Assembly (NCBI GenBank): GCA_003242885.1
Contig: QKMZ01000006.1
Coordinates: 1,106,295 to 1,170,294, forward strand
DNA length: 64,000 nt
Reading direction: 5' to 3'
DNA from: Candidatus Melainabacteria bacterium
Lineage (GTDB): Bacteria > Cyanobacteriota > Vampirovibrionia > Obscuribacterales > Obscuribacteraceae
The notes beneath the pieces are model-generated. The model was not told the origin of the DNA. It ran no database searches and was given only the letters and a program-made list of their open reading frames with translations. Positions 16,886-24,856 of this stretch are shown here, piece by piece; position 1 is the first letter of the stretch, and each line of letters starts with the position of its first letter. A program made the translations under genes and the position numbers.

Positions 16886-19800
16886 TTGAGGCTGCCCTGG
16901 AAAGTGCCTAGAGTGGCAAAATTGACTCCTAACAATCCGACCACTCCCTCGCTGCCATTGGCGGCAGCAACGGCTATCGACAATCAATTCATTACCGACC
17001 CAGACGAAATACCGCCAGCTCTACGTGAACTGTCGTTTCGTTATCCGCTTCGTCGTTATCAGCAAGAAATTCTTGAGCTGGTCAAAATCAAGATGGAACG
17101 TGGCGAAAGGGAGCTGCATATTGTCGCACCGCCTGGTGCGGGGAAAACCATTATCGGTTTGCAATTGATAAGCACCTTGAAGGTGCCCGCGGTTATCCTC
17201 GCCCCCAATACCACGATTCAGTCGCAGTGGGGACATAAGCTGGACCTTTTCATTCCGGATCATTTGACCGGGATGGTCAGCATGTCCGACATCTTAGGTA
17301 CTCATGAAGACAAACCACTGAAGCCTGTTACTGTTCTGACGTATCAAGTGTTGTCCACTCCGGGAAGGGAGCAGGAATATCTCGAAAAGTTGGCGCATCA
17401 AAATTGGGCGCAGGAAATCGCCAAGGGCCGTTCGATCTCTTCTGGCGAGGCCGAACTGCGAATTTTAGACTTGTTGCAGAACAACCAGGCAGCATACAAC
17501 AAAGAAATGTCCAGGCACGTGAGCAGGTTGCGCAAAAAACTTGCTGATGTGATGGATCTCAAAGATGTTTTACACCCGAATGCTCTGCAACTGTTGCAGG
17601 CATTGCGAAGACAAAAAACGCGCCTAATTCTTTTCGATGAGTGCCACCACCTTACCGATTACTGGGCGGCCATAATGAGCCTGTTGGTGAAACATTTGGA
17701 TGATCCGATTATTGTCGGTCTCACCGGTACTCCGCCCGAAGGTAAATCCAAGCTCCAAGAAACCCGCTATCTGTCGCTTGTTGGAGAGATCGATTATCAG
17801 GTACCGACTCCGGCTTTGGTGAAAGAAGGCGGTTTGGCGCCATTTCAAGATCTGGTGATGTTCACGCAGCCAACTGAAAAAGAATTTCTCTTCCTTGAAT
17901 CTCAACACGTTGATTTCCACCGTTTAATTGCTGACCTGGCCGGCATCGAACAGCCTCCACCTCATCAGGAAAATCCATTTGGAAACGGCGATGATGGAGA
18001 CGATGAATACGCAGAGCATGAGGATGATTTGTCAGGGGAATTTTCAGCCCCGGCTCTCACTGCGGGACCGCGAGATTTAGAAAAACAGTCAGAAACAAAA
18101 CTGATCGATCCGGCGGCGATTTCAGTAGTTGACGATCAATTTGAAGAAGATACCGCATTTGGTGTAATGTCCGGTGGCGATTTAGACTTTAGCCCTGGTT
18201 TTGATACTGCTCCTGCTCCTGCTCCTGCTCTTGCTCCTGAAACTGTTTCTGGTCATGATTCAGATACGCAATCAGGAGAACCTTCTCTCATTGAGTTTGC
18301 TCAGTTTGTGCAACCAGGGCCTCTTGTCGAAATCGAGAGTTCTCCGTCACTCGACCTTTCTGAGTCTGCGCAACTTCCTGCAGCTACGGAAGTTCCTGAA
18401 TCCGCTGCACTTCCTGTACACTCCGGAGCACGAGAAACAACCGGAACCGTGACACCACCTCTTACCGAGTGGGTTTTGAGTCGTTTGAATGAAACGGCCT
18501 ACGATAAAGATACCGGTGCCTTTAGAAGTTTTGTTCAACTGCGTCCTCAGTTTGCCTCTGCGCTTTATAGATACTTGACCAAGACAGGTCTTCCTCTTCC
18601 AGGCAATATTCGGGCGACCGAGGAGTTGCTCCAGTCACCGACGATTGATGACTGGATGATGATCCTCGAAGATTTTGCTTCGCACAGATTGAAACTCAGC
18701 CAGAATAAAAAGGACCACGAACTCTACGATCAAGTACGCAGTTCTATGCGAAAGCTTGGTTATTCAATCACAGAACAAGGGCTGCGAAAAACAGCTTCGC
18801 CAATTGATAGAGTTTTAGCATTTAGCAAGAGCAAGACGCACGCCGTCTGCCGGATTTTGGATACTGAATACGCCAGCCTGCAAGACCGCTTGCGTGCAGT
18901 AGTGGTGACTGATTTCGAACGGATGTCTGCAACTTCTGTGAAATCGCTGAAGGGTGTTCTCGATGCGGAAGCGGGCGGAGCGGTAGCGACATTGCGGACC
19001 TTGCTTGCTGCACCAATTTCGGCCATGCTCAATCCTTGCCTTGTGACCGGGTCGCTTGTGCTTGTTGACCGGCGCATCAAAGATCAATTTGTCAAAGTTT
19101 TTGATGAACTCCTCAAGCGAGACGGCCTTGATGTTCAACTGATAGCTGATGATGATTCCAATGAGCCTTGGGTGGAGATCAGTGCGAATACTTCACAGTG
19201 GCAATCGCGTTTATACGTTGCGGTCGCAACTGAGATATTCGAGCTTGGCATAACTAAGTGCCTGATCGGCACGCGCGGTTTGTTTGGCGAAGGCTGGGAC
19301 AGTCAGTCGCTTAACACATTGATCGACCTGACGACGACAACTTCGCCGGTTTCGGTCAAACAATTGCGAGGACGCTCGATCCGTATTCATACAAAGGATC
19401 CGTTAGGTGGTCGTAAAGTTGCGAATAACTGGGATGTTATTTGTATTGCCCCTTCCTTAGAGAAAGGTTTGAACGATTACCATCGGTTTGTTCGCAAGCA
19501 TGACGGATACTATGGAATCGCTGATGACGGGCAAATTGAATGTGGTGTCGGGCACGTCCATCCGTCTTTTTCAGAACTCACTCCTGCTGAAGTTTTTGCT
19601 TCTGCAGTTGATTTGAACAACGAGATGTTGAAGCGTGCATTGGTGCGAGATCAAATTTATGATCTCTGGAAAGTTGGTATGCCGTATCACAATCGCACTC
19701 TCGGTTGCGTTGAGTTGACGTCGCTGAGAAAGCTCAATCTTACGCCGGCATATCTGAAGCGCAATGCTGGATACAAAGATCATGCCAAGGAAATGCGAGC

Positions 19801-20518
19801 AGCTTTGAGCGGCATTTATGTCGAACATGCAGCACTCGGAGCATTGACCGCTGCTATCGTTGGTGGTGGCGCTGCTTTCTGGGGTGCCCCTGTCTTGCTG
19901 GCTGCGTTGCCGTTTGCTGCAGCATTAGTACTCGCATTCAAGCGACACAAACGGTTATTCACAAACTTTCAAGAGCAAGTTTGTGAGCCGGGAACAGTTG
20001 AAGCATCCTTGGGCGATATGACATTCGCTTTGTTGTCTGCCCTGAAGCGGGTGCGTCAATTGCCAAAGTACATTGATAAAGACAGCATCAAGATTTCTCA
20101 GCGTTCTGATGGAAGTTATCGCGTATTTCTGGACGATGTTGAAGCAAACCACTCCAAAATATTTACAAGTGCATTCAAAGAATTGATGTCTCCTGTTGTC
20201 GATCAACCGTACTTAATTCCAAAATATGAGTTTGCTCTCCCGTATGTCGATGGTGACAGGCAGTCCAAAGACTCGCAAAAGCGCAAACGACTGTTCTTCA
20301 AAAGCTATCTCAGGGGTTCGGCTCAACCGAGAATCGCTACATATCACGTTGTTCCAAAGTTGCTTGCACGTTCGCAAAAAGGGCGAGAAGCTTTTCAGGA
20401 CGCCTGGAATAAATATGTCAGTCCGGGTTTCATTGTAGAGACAGAAACAAAGCCGGAAGTTTTGCAAAAGTACTTTGGAATGGGACCAAGCCTGGCCGAG
20501 CGTTTGTTATGGGAATGA
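16886..20518 (+). CDS. Large SF2 DEAD/DEAH-type helicase with disordered insert and C-terminal hydrophobic segment
   Basis: 1210 residues. RecA-like domain 1: YPLRRYQQEIL, Walker A APPGAGKT (about residue 81), DECHH (about 251), GLTGTPPEG (about 279). A low-complexity acidic and Pro/Ala-rich insert spans about 345-520 (APAPAPALAPE). RecA-like domain 2 has GTRGLFGEGWDS (about 798) and QLRGRSIRIH. The NWDVICIAPSLEKG and LWKVGMPY stretches resemble a family of large helicases I recall from actinobacteria. Around 985-1020 lies a long Gly/Ala/Leu-rich hydrophobic stretch followed by KRHKR, long enough for one or two membrane spans. The TTG start is uncertain; GTG 16904 or 16913 are alternatives. 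It overlaps the next gene by 10 bases. Confidence 0.85.
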   Translation: MRLPWKVPRVAKLTPNNPTTPSLPLAAATAIDNQFITDPDEIPPALRELSFRYPLRRYQQEILELVKIKMERGERELHIVAPPGAGKTIIGLQLISTLKVPAVILAPNTTIQSQWGHKLDLFIPDHLTGMVSMSDILGTHEDKPLKPVTVLTYQVLSTPGREQEYLEKLAHQNWAQEIAKGRSISSGEAELRILDLLQNNQAAYNKEMSRHVSRLRKKLADVMDLKDVLHPNALQLLQALRRQKTRLILFDECHHLTDYWAAIMSLLVKHLDDPIIVGLTGTPPEGKSKLQETRYLSLVGEIDYQVPTPALVKEGGLAPFQDLVMFTQPTEKEFLFLESQHVDFHRLIADLAGIEQPPPHQENPFGNGDDGDDEYAEHEDDLSGEFSAPALTAGPRDLEKQSETKLIDPAAISVVDDQFEEDTAFGVMSGGDLDFSPGFDTAPAPAPALAPETVSGHDSDTQSGEPSLIEFAQFVQPGPLVEIESSPSLDLSESAQLPAATEVPESAALPVHSGARETTGTVTPPLTEWVLSRLNETAYDKDTGAFRSFVQLRPQFASALYRYLTKTGLPLPGNIRATEELLQSPTIDDWMMILEDFASHRLKLSQNKKDHELYDQVRSSMRKLGYSITEQGLRKTASPIDRVLAFSKSKTHAVCRILDTEYASLQDRLRAVVVTDFERMSATSVKSLKGVLDAEAGGAVATLRTLLAAPISAMLNPCLVTGSLVLVDRRIKDQFVKVFDELLKRDGLDVQLIADDDSNEPWVEISANTSQWQSRLYVAVATEIFELGITKCLIGTRGLFGEGWDSQSLNTLIDLTTTTSPVSVKQLRGRSIRIHTKDPLGGRKVANNWDVICIAPSLEKGLNDYHRFVRKHDGYYGIADDGQIECGVGHVHPSFSELTPAEVFASAVDLNNEMLKRALVRDQIYDLWKVGMPYHNRTLGCVELTSLRKLNLTPAYLKRNAGYKDHAKEMRAALSGIYVEHAALGALTAAIVGGGAAFWGAPVLLAALPFAAALVLAFKRHKRLFTNFQEQVCEPGTVEASLGDMTFALLSALKRVRQLPKYIDKDSIKISQRSDGSYRVFLDDVEANHSKIFTSAFKELMSPVVDQPYLIPKYEFALPYVDGDRQSKDSQKRKRLFFKSYLRGSAQPRIATYHVVPKLLARSQKGREAFQDAWNKYVSPGFIVETETKPEVLQKYFGMGPSLAERLLWE

Positions 20519-21588
20519 AGTTTGCATTTACTCTGTCTAAATTACTGGCAGTCTCAATTTTTGTGACGCAGTCTTTTTCCAATGTTCAGGCTCAGGCGAA
20601 AGCGTTTAAAGAGACATTTGCGTCCGCAAAAGAAAAAGGTGAGTATCTTTTTTCGAAAGGTGATATAGACGGAGCAGCTGCCGCATTTAAGATCGCCAGC
20701 GACTTAAAGCCATCCGCTTACGAAGTTCATTTGACTTTGGTCAATATCTATTTTAAGAAAAATCAGCTTGATCGCGCGATCGAAGAGTGCAAGAAGCTCA
20801 TTCAGTTGAAGCCTAACAGTCAAGATTCTCACGTTATGATGGCTAATTTGATGCGTTCTATAGGTGAGAACAAGAAGGCTATCGAAGAATTTCAACTAGC
20901 TATGAAGCTTGGTGCTAAAGATCAGTCTATTTATTCTGCGATTGGTTTTTCCTATCTGCATGAGGGAGATCTTGCTAACGCAGAACTCTATTTGAAAAAA
21001 GCTTCTGTCGAAAAGGAACATCCCGTTGACGCGTTTATCGGTTTGGCAATCGTCCATTACAAGAAAAAGGAATTCGCCAACGCTCTTACGGACCTTGATC
21101 GCGTTCTTGCTGAGAAGCCTGAGTCTGCCGAAGCACGAAAGTTGAGAGGTGAGGTACTTCTAGAACTCGGTCGCGTAGATGAGGGAGAGGAAGAGCTGAA
21201 AAAAGCTATCGCAATAATGCCAAATCTTAGATCTGCCCATATGGCTTTAGCTAACGTTTATTTTCGGAAGAAAGATCTCGCGCAAGCTGAGAAGGCACTG
21301 CGGAAAGTTCTCGACTTGAAAGAAGAAGATGCTGAGATGCATTACGCGTTGGGCGTGATCTTGGATAGACAGGGTCGTGCAATTGAAGCCGCTGGACAAT
21401 TTGAATTGGGCGCGCAAACAGATCGTAATCCGGAATCGGCTGAAAAAATGCGTGCTCATGCCGAAGACTTGCGCCGTCAATCGATCGATATGACTACTAA
21501 CAAGCAATACAAGTCTTTGCTAAATCTAGGCGGGGAGCCGACTCCGGAATCGGTTTTTGGTTTGCAATACGAAAGTTTGATCAAATGA
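20509..21588 (+). CDS. Secreted tetratricopeptide-repeat protein
   Basis: A signal peptide (about 1-28, ending NVQAQA) is followed by about eight consecutive TPR units from residue 40 to 310. Examples are KGDIDGAAAAFKIASDLKP, NQLDRAIEECKKLIQLKP and KDLAQAEKALRKVLDLKE. Probably periplasmic or surface protein-protein adaptor. The start lies inside the last codons of the helicase gene (ATG 20509; a second ATG at 20515 would give an ATGA overlap). GAG 8 bases upstream favours 20509. The Skp-like gene follows after 38 bases. Confidence 0.85.
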   Translation: MGMKFAFTLSKLLAVSIFVTQSFSNVQAQAKAFKETFASAKEKGEYLFSKGDIDGAAAAFKIASDLKPSAYEVHLTLVNIYFKKNQLDRAIEECKKLIQLKPNSQDSHVMMANLMRSIGENKKAIEEFQLAMKLGAKDQSIYSAIGFSYLHEGDLANAELYLKKASVEKEHPVDAFIGLAIVHYKKKEFANALTDLDRVLAEKPESAEARKLRGEVLLELGRVDEGEEELKKAIAIMPNLRSAHMALANVYFRKKDLAQAEKALRKVLDLKEEDAEMHYALGVILDRQGRAIEAAGQFELGAQTDRNPESAEKMRAHAEDLRRQSIDMTTNKQYKSLLNLGGEPTPESVFGLQYESLIK

Positions 21589-21626
21589 AAGTAAAAGTGC
21601 AAAAACATGCAGATTAAGGGCAGGCT

Positions 21627-22199
21627 ATGAAGAGTTCAAAATTGGGAAAAAACACATTTTGTATTTTGGTTTCAGGGACTGCATTCGCTCTTTTGGGCTG
21701 TCTGGCTGTTTTGCCTGCTTATTGCGCAGATGTACCTGAAAAGCAGCCTGAGCCAATGACGGTGAAATTCGCTTATTTCAATTTCGGAAAGATTCGTGCC
21801 GGAATTCCAGAAGTAGCCAACTCTGAAGCTATTCGAATAAATTCAGAAGCGCAATTGAGAAAAGATGTTGAGACCTGGAACTCTAAGCTGATCAAAATGC
21901 GCGAAGAGAAGAAACCTGCAGCGGAAATCGAAAAGACTAAGCAAGAGGCGCAAGCCGTTGTTCGCGCGAAGCAAGAAGCTTTAGCTCAACTAGTTGAGTC
22001 GGCAAATTTGTCTGTGCGAGTGAGGGTCGCTCAAGCTGCAGAAGCTGAAGCGCGTTCTAGAAATATCGATCTTGTAGTTGATGGTCAGGGGCTTTATGCC
22101 GGTGGTCAAAAGGTGTTCGATCACGGAGTCGACATTACTCAAGCGGTGCTAAAGAGACTTCTTGCAGAGAGTGATGATAAGCAAAAGGTACCTCGTTAG
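21627..22199 (+). CDS. OmpH/Skp-like periplasmic chaperone
   Basis: A signal peptide (LLGCLAVLPAYCA, residues 15-35) precedes KFAYFNFGKI and a long charged coiled coil (about 70-145). The C-terminal strand region IDLVVDGQGLYAGGQKVFDHGVDIT matches the OmpH/Skp pattern of a Leu/Val-rich strand, an aromatic-Gly pair and a final DIT helix cap. Skp trimers carry unfolded outer-membrane proteins through the periplasm. The 190-residue length is slightly above usual. Probably co-transcribed with the TPR gene 38 bases upstream. Confidence 0.8.
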   Translation: MKSSKLGKNTFCILVSGTAFALLGCLAVLPAYCADVPEKQPEPMTVKFAYFNFGKIRAGIPEVANSEAIRINSEAQLRKDVETWNSKLIKMREEKKPAAEIEKTKQEAQAVVRAKQEALAQLVESANLSVRVRVAQAAEAEARSRNIDLVVDGQGLYAGGQKVFDHGVDITQAVLKRLLAESDDKQKVPR

Positions 22200-22213
22200 G
22201 TGGTTTAGTCCCC

Positions 22214-22242
22214 TTGATTCCTCAGTTTCGCCGAACTATGCT
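22214..22242 (+). promoter_or_regulatory. Candidate sigma70-type promoter for the Cys-rich small gene
   Basis: TTGATT and TATGCT are separated by exactly 17 bases; each box matches 4 of 6 consensus positions. Predicted start near 22249, leaving a leader of about 69 bases. Confidence 0.45.
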
Positions 22243-22317
22243 GGTCATTTCTCTCGACAGGATCAAACCTTGAGACTAAGATGAAAGCAGTTGAGTTGTA
22301 CGAGGTCGAATTAGATT

Positions 22318-22449
22318 ATGGCCGACAATTGTGGAGACGATTGCAAACGTTGTGATGACGAGAGCTGCGGCAATTGCGCAAAATGCGAATGCTGCTGCCA
22401 GTGTTGCGATTGTTCAAAAAATGAAGGTAAAAGCTGCTCCTGCGAATAG
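22318..22449 (+). CDS. Cysteine-rich small protein, metallothionein-like
   Basis: 43 residues, starting MADNCGDDCKRC and ending KSCSCE, with 14 Cys at positions 5, 9, 12, 17, 20, 23, 25, 26, 27, 29, 30, 32, 40 and 42. The rest is mostly Asp, Glu, Lys, Asn and Ser, with no aromatic residue and no signal peptide. The spacing (C-x2-C, C-x-C, CCC, CC) is what metal-thiolate cluster proteins show, so cytoplasmic metal binding is likely. I do not recognise a specific metallothionein family. A stop codon lies two codons before the ATG, so the start is fixed. GAGG lies 12 bases upstream, which is far. A promoter-like sequence precedes it and a strong terminator overlaps its end. Confidence 0.65.
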   Translation: MADNCGDDCKRCDDESCGNCAKCECCCQCCDCSKNEGKSCSCE

Positions 22450-22466
22450 TCGCTAGAGCAGCTTTT
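22429..22466 (+). terminator. Rho-independent terminator with the stop codon in its loop
   Basis: AAAAGCTGCTC and GAGCAGCTTTT form a perfect 11-bp stem around a 16-base loop that contains the TAG of the Cys-rich gene. The right arm ends in TTTT. Confidence 0.75.
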
Positions 22467-22551
22467 GATAGTTTTGCGCTTTGGTTGCTGATAAATCGGC
22501 CGCCTGAGCGCTTTTGTGTCTAATTCTGCAGGCCTTATGGCTGCCCAATGA

Positions 22552-22776
22552 CTAGTCTTTGAGGTGGGATCTCAGAAGTACGCCTGAGAGCAATTCAAAT
22601 GCTGCTTCATCGAAATTGTTGTCGCGCAATGCCTTCTCGAGGAAATCCTTCTCTTCTGCAGAGACGTGACCATCAGCCATGATTATTTCGCGGATTACCT
22701 TGGCTTCGTACTTGGAAATCTTGCCGTCATCTTCAAGTACTTGTTTCAGAGCTTCTTCCAAATTCAGTGCAGACAC
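22552..22776 (-). CDS. TerB-like small acidic helical protein
   Basis: 74 residues from GTG 22776, which has AGGAG 8 bases upstream; a longer frame reaches 22935 but would run through the divergent rhodanese start. Two similar halves are visible: EDDGKISKYEAKVIREII and MADGHVSAEEKDFLEKAL. Both match the ADG-x-[IV]-s-x-x-E pattern of TerB-like domains (metal-binding helical bundle) and also resemble EF-hand loops. Cytoplasmic, function unknown. Divergent from the rhodanese gene with a 70-base shared upstream region. Confidence 0.65.
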   Translation of the reverse strand: MSALNLEEALKQVLEDDGKISKYEAKVIREIIMADGHVSAEEKDFLEKALRDNNFDEAAFELLSGVLLRSHLKD

Positions 22777-22846
22777 AATGCTCACTCCTATACCGTAGAC
22801 CCATGAGTTGAGATTATACTTACATTTTTCATTCGGAGATAAACGA

Positions 22847-23188
22847 GTGTCAGAACCGACAACAAAGGTTGAAATCACTCCCCAAGAGCTCAAGGCTAAA
22901 CGCGACCAGGGCGAGAGCCTGATTGTGCTTGACATTCGTGAGCCTCACGAGCTCAAGATCTCGGTCCTGCCCGATATTTTGCACATTCCAATGGCCGAGC
23001 TGACCGATAGGCTCGAAGAGTTGGAAGCAAAAAAGGACAATGAAATAGTGGTTGTCTGCCGCGCCGGTAATCGAAGTAGTGTTATTGCCGAGTTTTTAAG
23101 AGAAAACGGGTTCGAGCGAGTCTATAACCTGACTGGTGGGATGAACCTGTGGGCTGATACGGTCGATTCTTCATTCCAGAAGTACTAA
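22847..23188 (+). CDS. Single-domain rhodanese-like sulfurtransferase
   Basis: 113 residues from GTG 22847 (GGAG 8 bases upstream). A complete rhodanese homology domain: LIVLDIREPHE, then the active-site loop VVVCRAGNRSS with the catalytic Cys, then GFERVYNLTGGMNLWA. No signal peptide, so cytoplasmic. Such small rhodaneses transfer sulfane sulphur to acceptors such as cyanide, thioredoxin or sulphur carriers; the acceptor here is unknown. A possible stem (CGCCAAA / TTTGGCG) downstream, near 23193-23217, may end the transcript. Confidence 0.9.
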   Translation: MSEPTTKVEITPQELKAKRDQGESLIVLDIREPHELKISVLPDILHIPMAELTDRLEELEAKKDNEIVVVCRAGNRSSVIAEFLRENGFERVYNLTGGMNLWADTVDSSFQKY

Positions 23189-23336
23189 AACCGCCAAAAG
23201 TTAGCTCCATTTGGCGATATAGCGTTTTTTGCCAAACCTCAAGCCCTGTGGGTGAGTTAAGAGGTGCAGTTTCGAATTTGCCGTCTGTTGTGGAATATCG
23301 GGCTTAGGTTGACCAAGATGTCACCCTTACCTACCC

Positions 23337-23365
23337 TTGACATCTATTTAATAGAAGCCTATTCT
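23337..23365 (+). promoter_or_regulatory. Strong sigma70-type promoter
   Basis: A perfect TTGACA (23337-23342), a 17-base spacer and TATTCT (23360-23365). Predicted start near 23372, 26 bases before the ATG of the Gln/Pro-rich secreted protein gene. The best promoter match I saw in the window. Confidence 0.75.
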
Positions 23366-23397
23366 GAGCGAATCACCTGTACGCCTTACTAAAAACT

Positions 23398-24258
23398 ATG
23401 AAAAAACGCCTCCTTGCGCTTTCTGCCTTACTCCTTACTACCTCGGTTTTAGTTTCTAGTTCTCCCGCTTTCGCTGATTTGCCAGCGGACCAGGGCTTGC
23501 CGCCAGGTGGTGAACAGCAATTGCAGCCCATGCAGCCTGTCATGGCAACTCCTGCGAATTACTACCCGCAAGGTGGGGCTCCGCAGGCTTATCCGCCACA
23601 AGGTGCTATGCAGTCAAGCGGAAATCCTCAGCAGTACGGCGCTCCTCAGTATCAACAAAATGCCGGATACCCGCAGCAAGGTTATCCTCAAGGTGCACCG
23701 TATCAAGCTGGTGTTTCCGAAGCTGTACCGGGTCAGCAAATGGCTCCTGGTCAGCAGATGGCTCCAGGGCAAATGCCGCCGCAGCAAGGTTATCAGCAGC
23801 AACAAGCTTATCAACCACAGCAAGGCTATCAACAACAAAGCCCCTATGAAATGCAAGAACAGGCAATTCAAAAGGGACACATGCAAAATCGCAATGACCT
23901 CGACAAATATAATCCGCCGCCAGATGTACCGAATGCCGCTCCAGATCCGAGTTATCGAGGAGAGGTTTCTAAAGGACCAGGCGTAAAAGGCGTAGTCGGC
24001 AAGGCCGCCAAGATTTTGGGGCGCACTACTCAAGCCGCTGCACCCTATGCGGCTTCATTCCTGGTCACTACAGCTGCGTACAAAATGGCCAATCGAAACG
24101 GCTACAACCGTGGCTATAACAACGGTTATGGTGGCTATGGCTATGGAATGCCAATGGGTGGTTATGGAATGCCGATGGGCGGAATGCCGGGCATGGGAAT
24201 GTACGGAATGCCAGGAATGGGAATGGGTATTCCCATGTACGGAATGCCAAGTTTCTAG
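23398..24258 (+). CDS. Secreted Gln/Pro/Tyr- and Gly/Met-rich low-complexity protein
   Basis: A signal peptide (about 1-26, ending SSPAFA) leads to 140 residues of Gln/Pro/Tyr/Gly-rich sequence with repeats such as QQGYPQGAPYQ and PGQQMAPGQQMAPGQ. A short charged linker follows (about 150-190), then a hydrophobic Ala-rich segment (PYAASFLVTTAAYKM, about 215-230). The end is Gly/Tyr/Met-rich with repeats of YGMPMGG and MPGMGM type. Probably an extracellular or cell-surface structural protein; the composition resembles prion-like or adhesive proteins. It has the strongest promoter of the window, suggesting high expression. No known domain. Confidence 0.75.
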   Translation: MKKRLLALSALLLTTSVLVSSSPAFADLPADQGLPPGGEQQLQPMQPVMATPANYYPQGGAPQAYPPQGAMQSSGNPQQYGAPQYQQNAGYPQQGYPQGAPYQAGVSEAVPGQQMAPGQQMAPGQMPPQQGYQQQQAYQPQQGYQQQSPYEMQEQAIQKGHMQNRNDLDKYNPPPDVPNAAPDPSYRGEVSKGPGVKGVVGKAAKILGRTTQAAAPYAASFLVTTAAYKMANRNGYNRGYNNGYGGYGYGMPMGGYGMPMGGMPGMGMYGMPGMGMGIPMYGMPSF

Positions 24259-24338
24259 CCGAACCTTGTGACATCAGCCGCTTAAGCTCGGTTGCTGCTA
24301 TGTGATACTTGTCTCCTAATTCAACTGGAGACAAGGCA

Positions 24339-24773
24339 ATGTCTGTCATTCGCGATAAATACAAATGGAACATGCTCGAGGCAATAGGCGGGCAAATCAC
24401 TGAGATTTCAGATGGATTTGCAAAAGGGCATCTGCCGTTGAGCGAGCAAGTAATGCAGCCAACTGGGGTTTTTCATGCCGGAGCTATCACTGTGCTCGCT
24501 GATGAGGTAGCGTCAGCAGCCATCTACGGCACACACGCTTCGGATCCAAATGCGCAAGACAAGCTATTCCCCTACTCAGTTCAAATTAGTCTCAATCTTC
24601 TTTCGAATGACCCTCACGGACCGCTTACTGCAGAATCAAAAGTGGTTCGACGTGGACGAATGACTGTCGTGGACACCGTTGTCGCATCATCGACTGGTGA
24701 AACGGCTGCATTGATGCGCAGCACGCACATGATGGTGGATTTGAGCAAAAAAGGTCCTCACAAGAAGGGCTAG
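24339..24773 (+). CDS. PaaI-type hotdog-fold thioesterase
   Basis: 144 residues from ATG 24339 (GGAG 8 bases upstream). Hotdog features: GHLPLSEQVMQPTGVFHAGAI, where the PTGVFHAG turn and His match the Asn/His-Gly active-site loop of PaaI-like enzymes; LADEVASAA with the catalytic acid on the long helix; SVQISLNLL; and the closing strand VDTVVASSTGE. These hydrolyse acyl-CoA thioesters, probably a phenylacetyl- or medium-chain type. Stands alone; substrate unknown. Confidence 0.85.
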   Translation: MSVIRDKYKWNMLEAIGGQITEISDGFAKGHLPLSEQVMQPTGVFHAGAITVLADEVASAAIYGTHASDPNAQDKLFPYSVQISLNLLSNDPHGPLTAESKVVRRGRMTVVDTVVASSTGETAALMRSTHMMVDLSKKGPHKKG

Positions 24774-24856
24774 AGATTTATTTCAATGCCGGGAGGAAAT
24801 GGCTCCTCTGGGTATGTCCTAAATGGAAGAAGCTTTATTTATACGGAGAGATAAAG

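Noticed and set aside
18201..18240. CTCCTG hexamer run in the helicase gene as a microsatellite of interest
   Set aside because: It codes in frame for the Pro/Ala part of the disordered insert and is short; not independent of the gene.
22777..22935. N-terminal extension of the TerB-like gene to 22935
   Set aside because: It would run antisense through the rhodanese start, while GTG 22776 has an AGGAG site at good distance.
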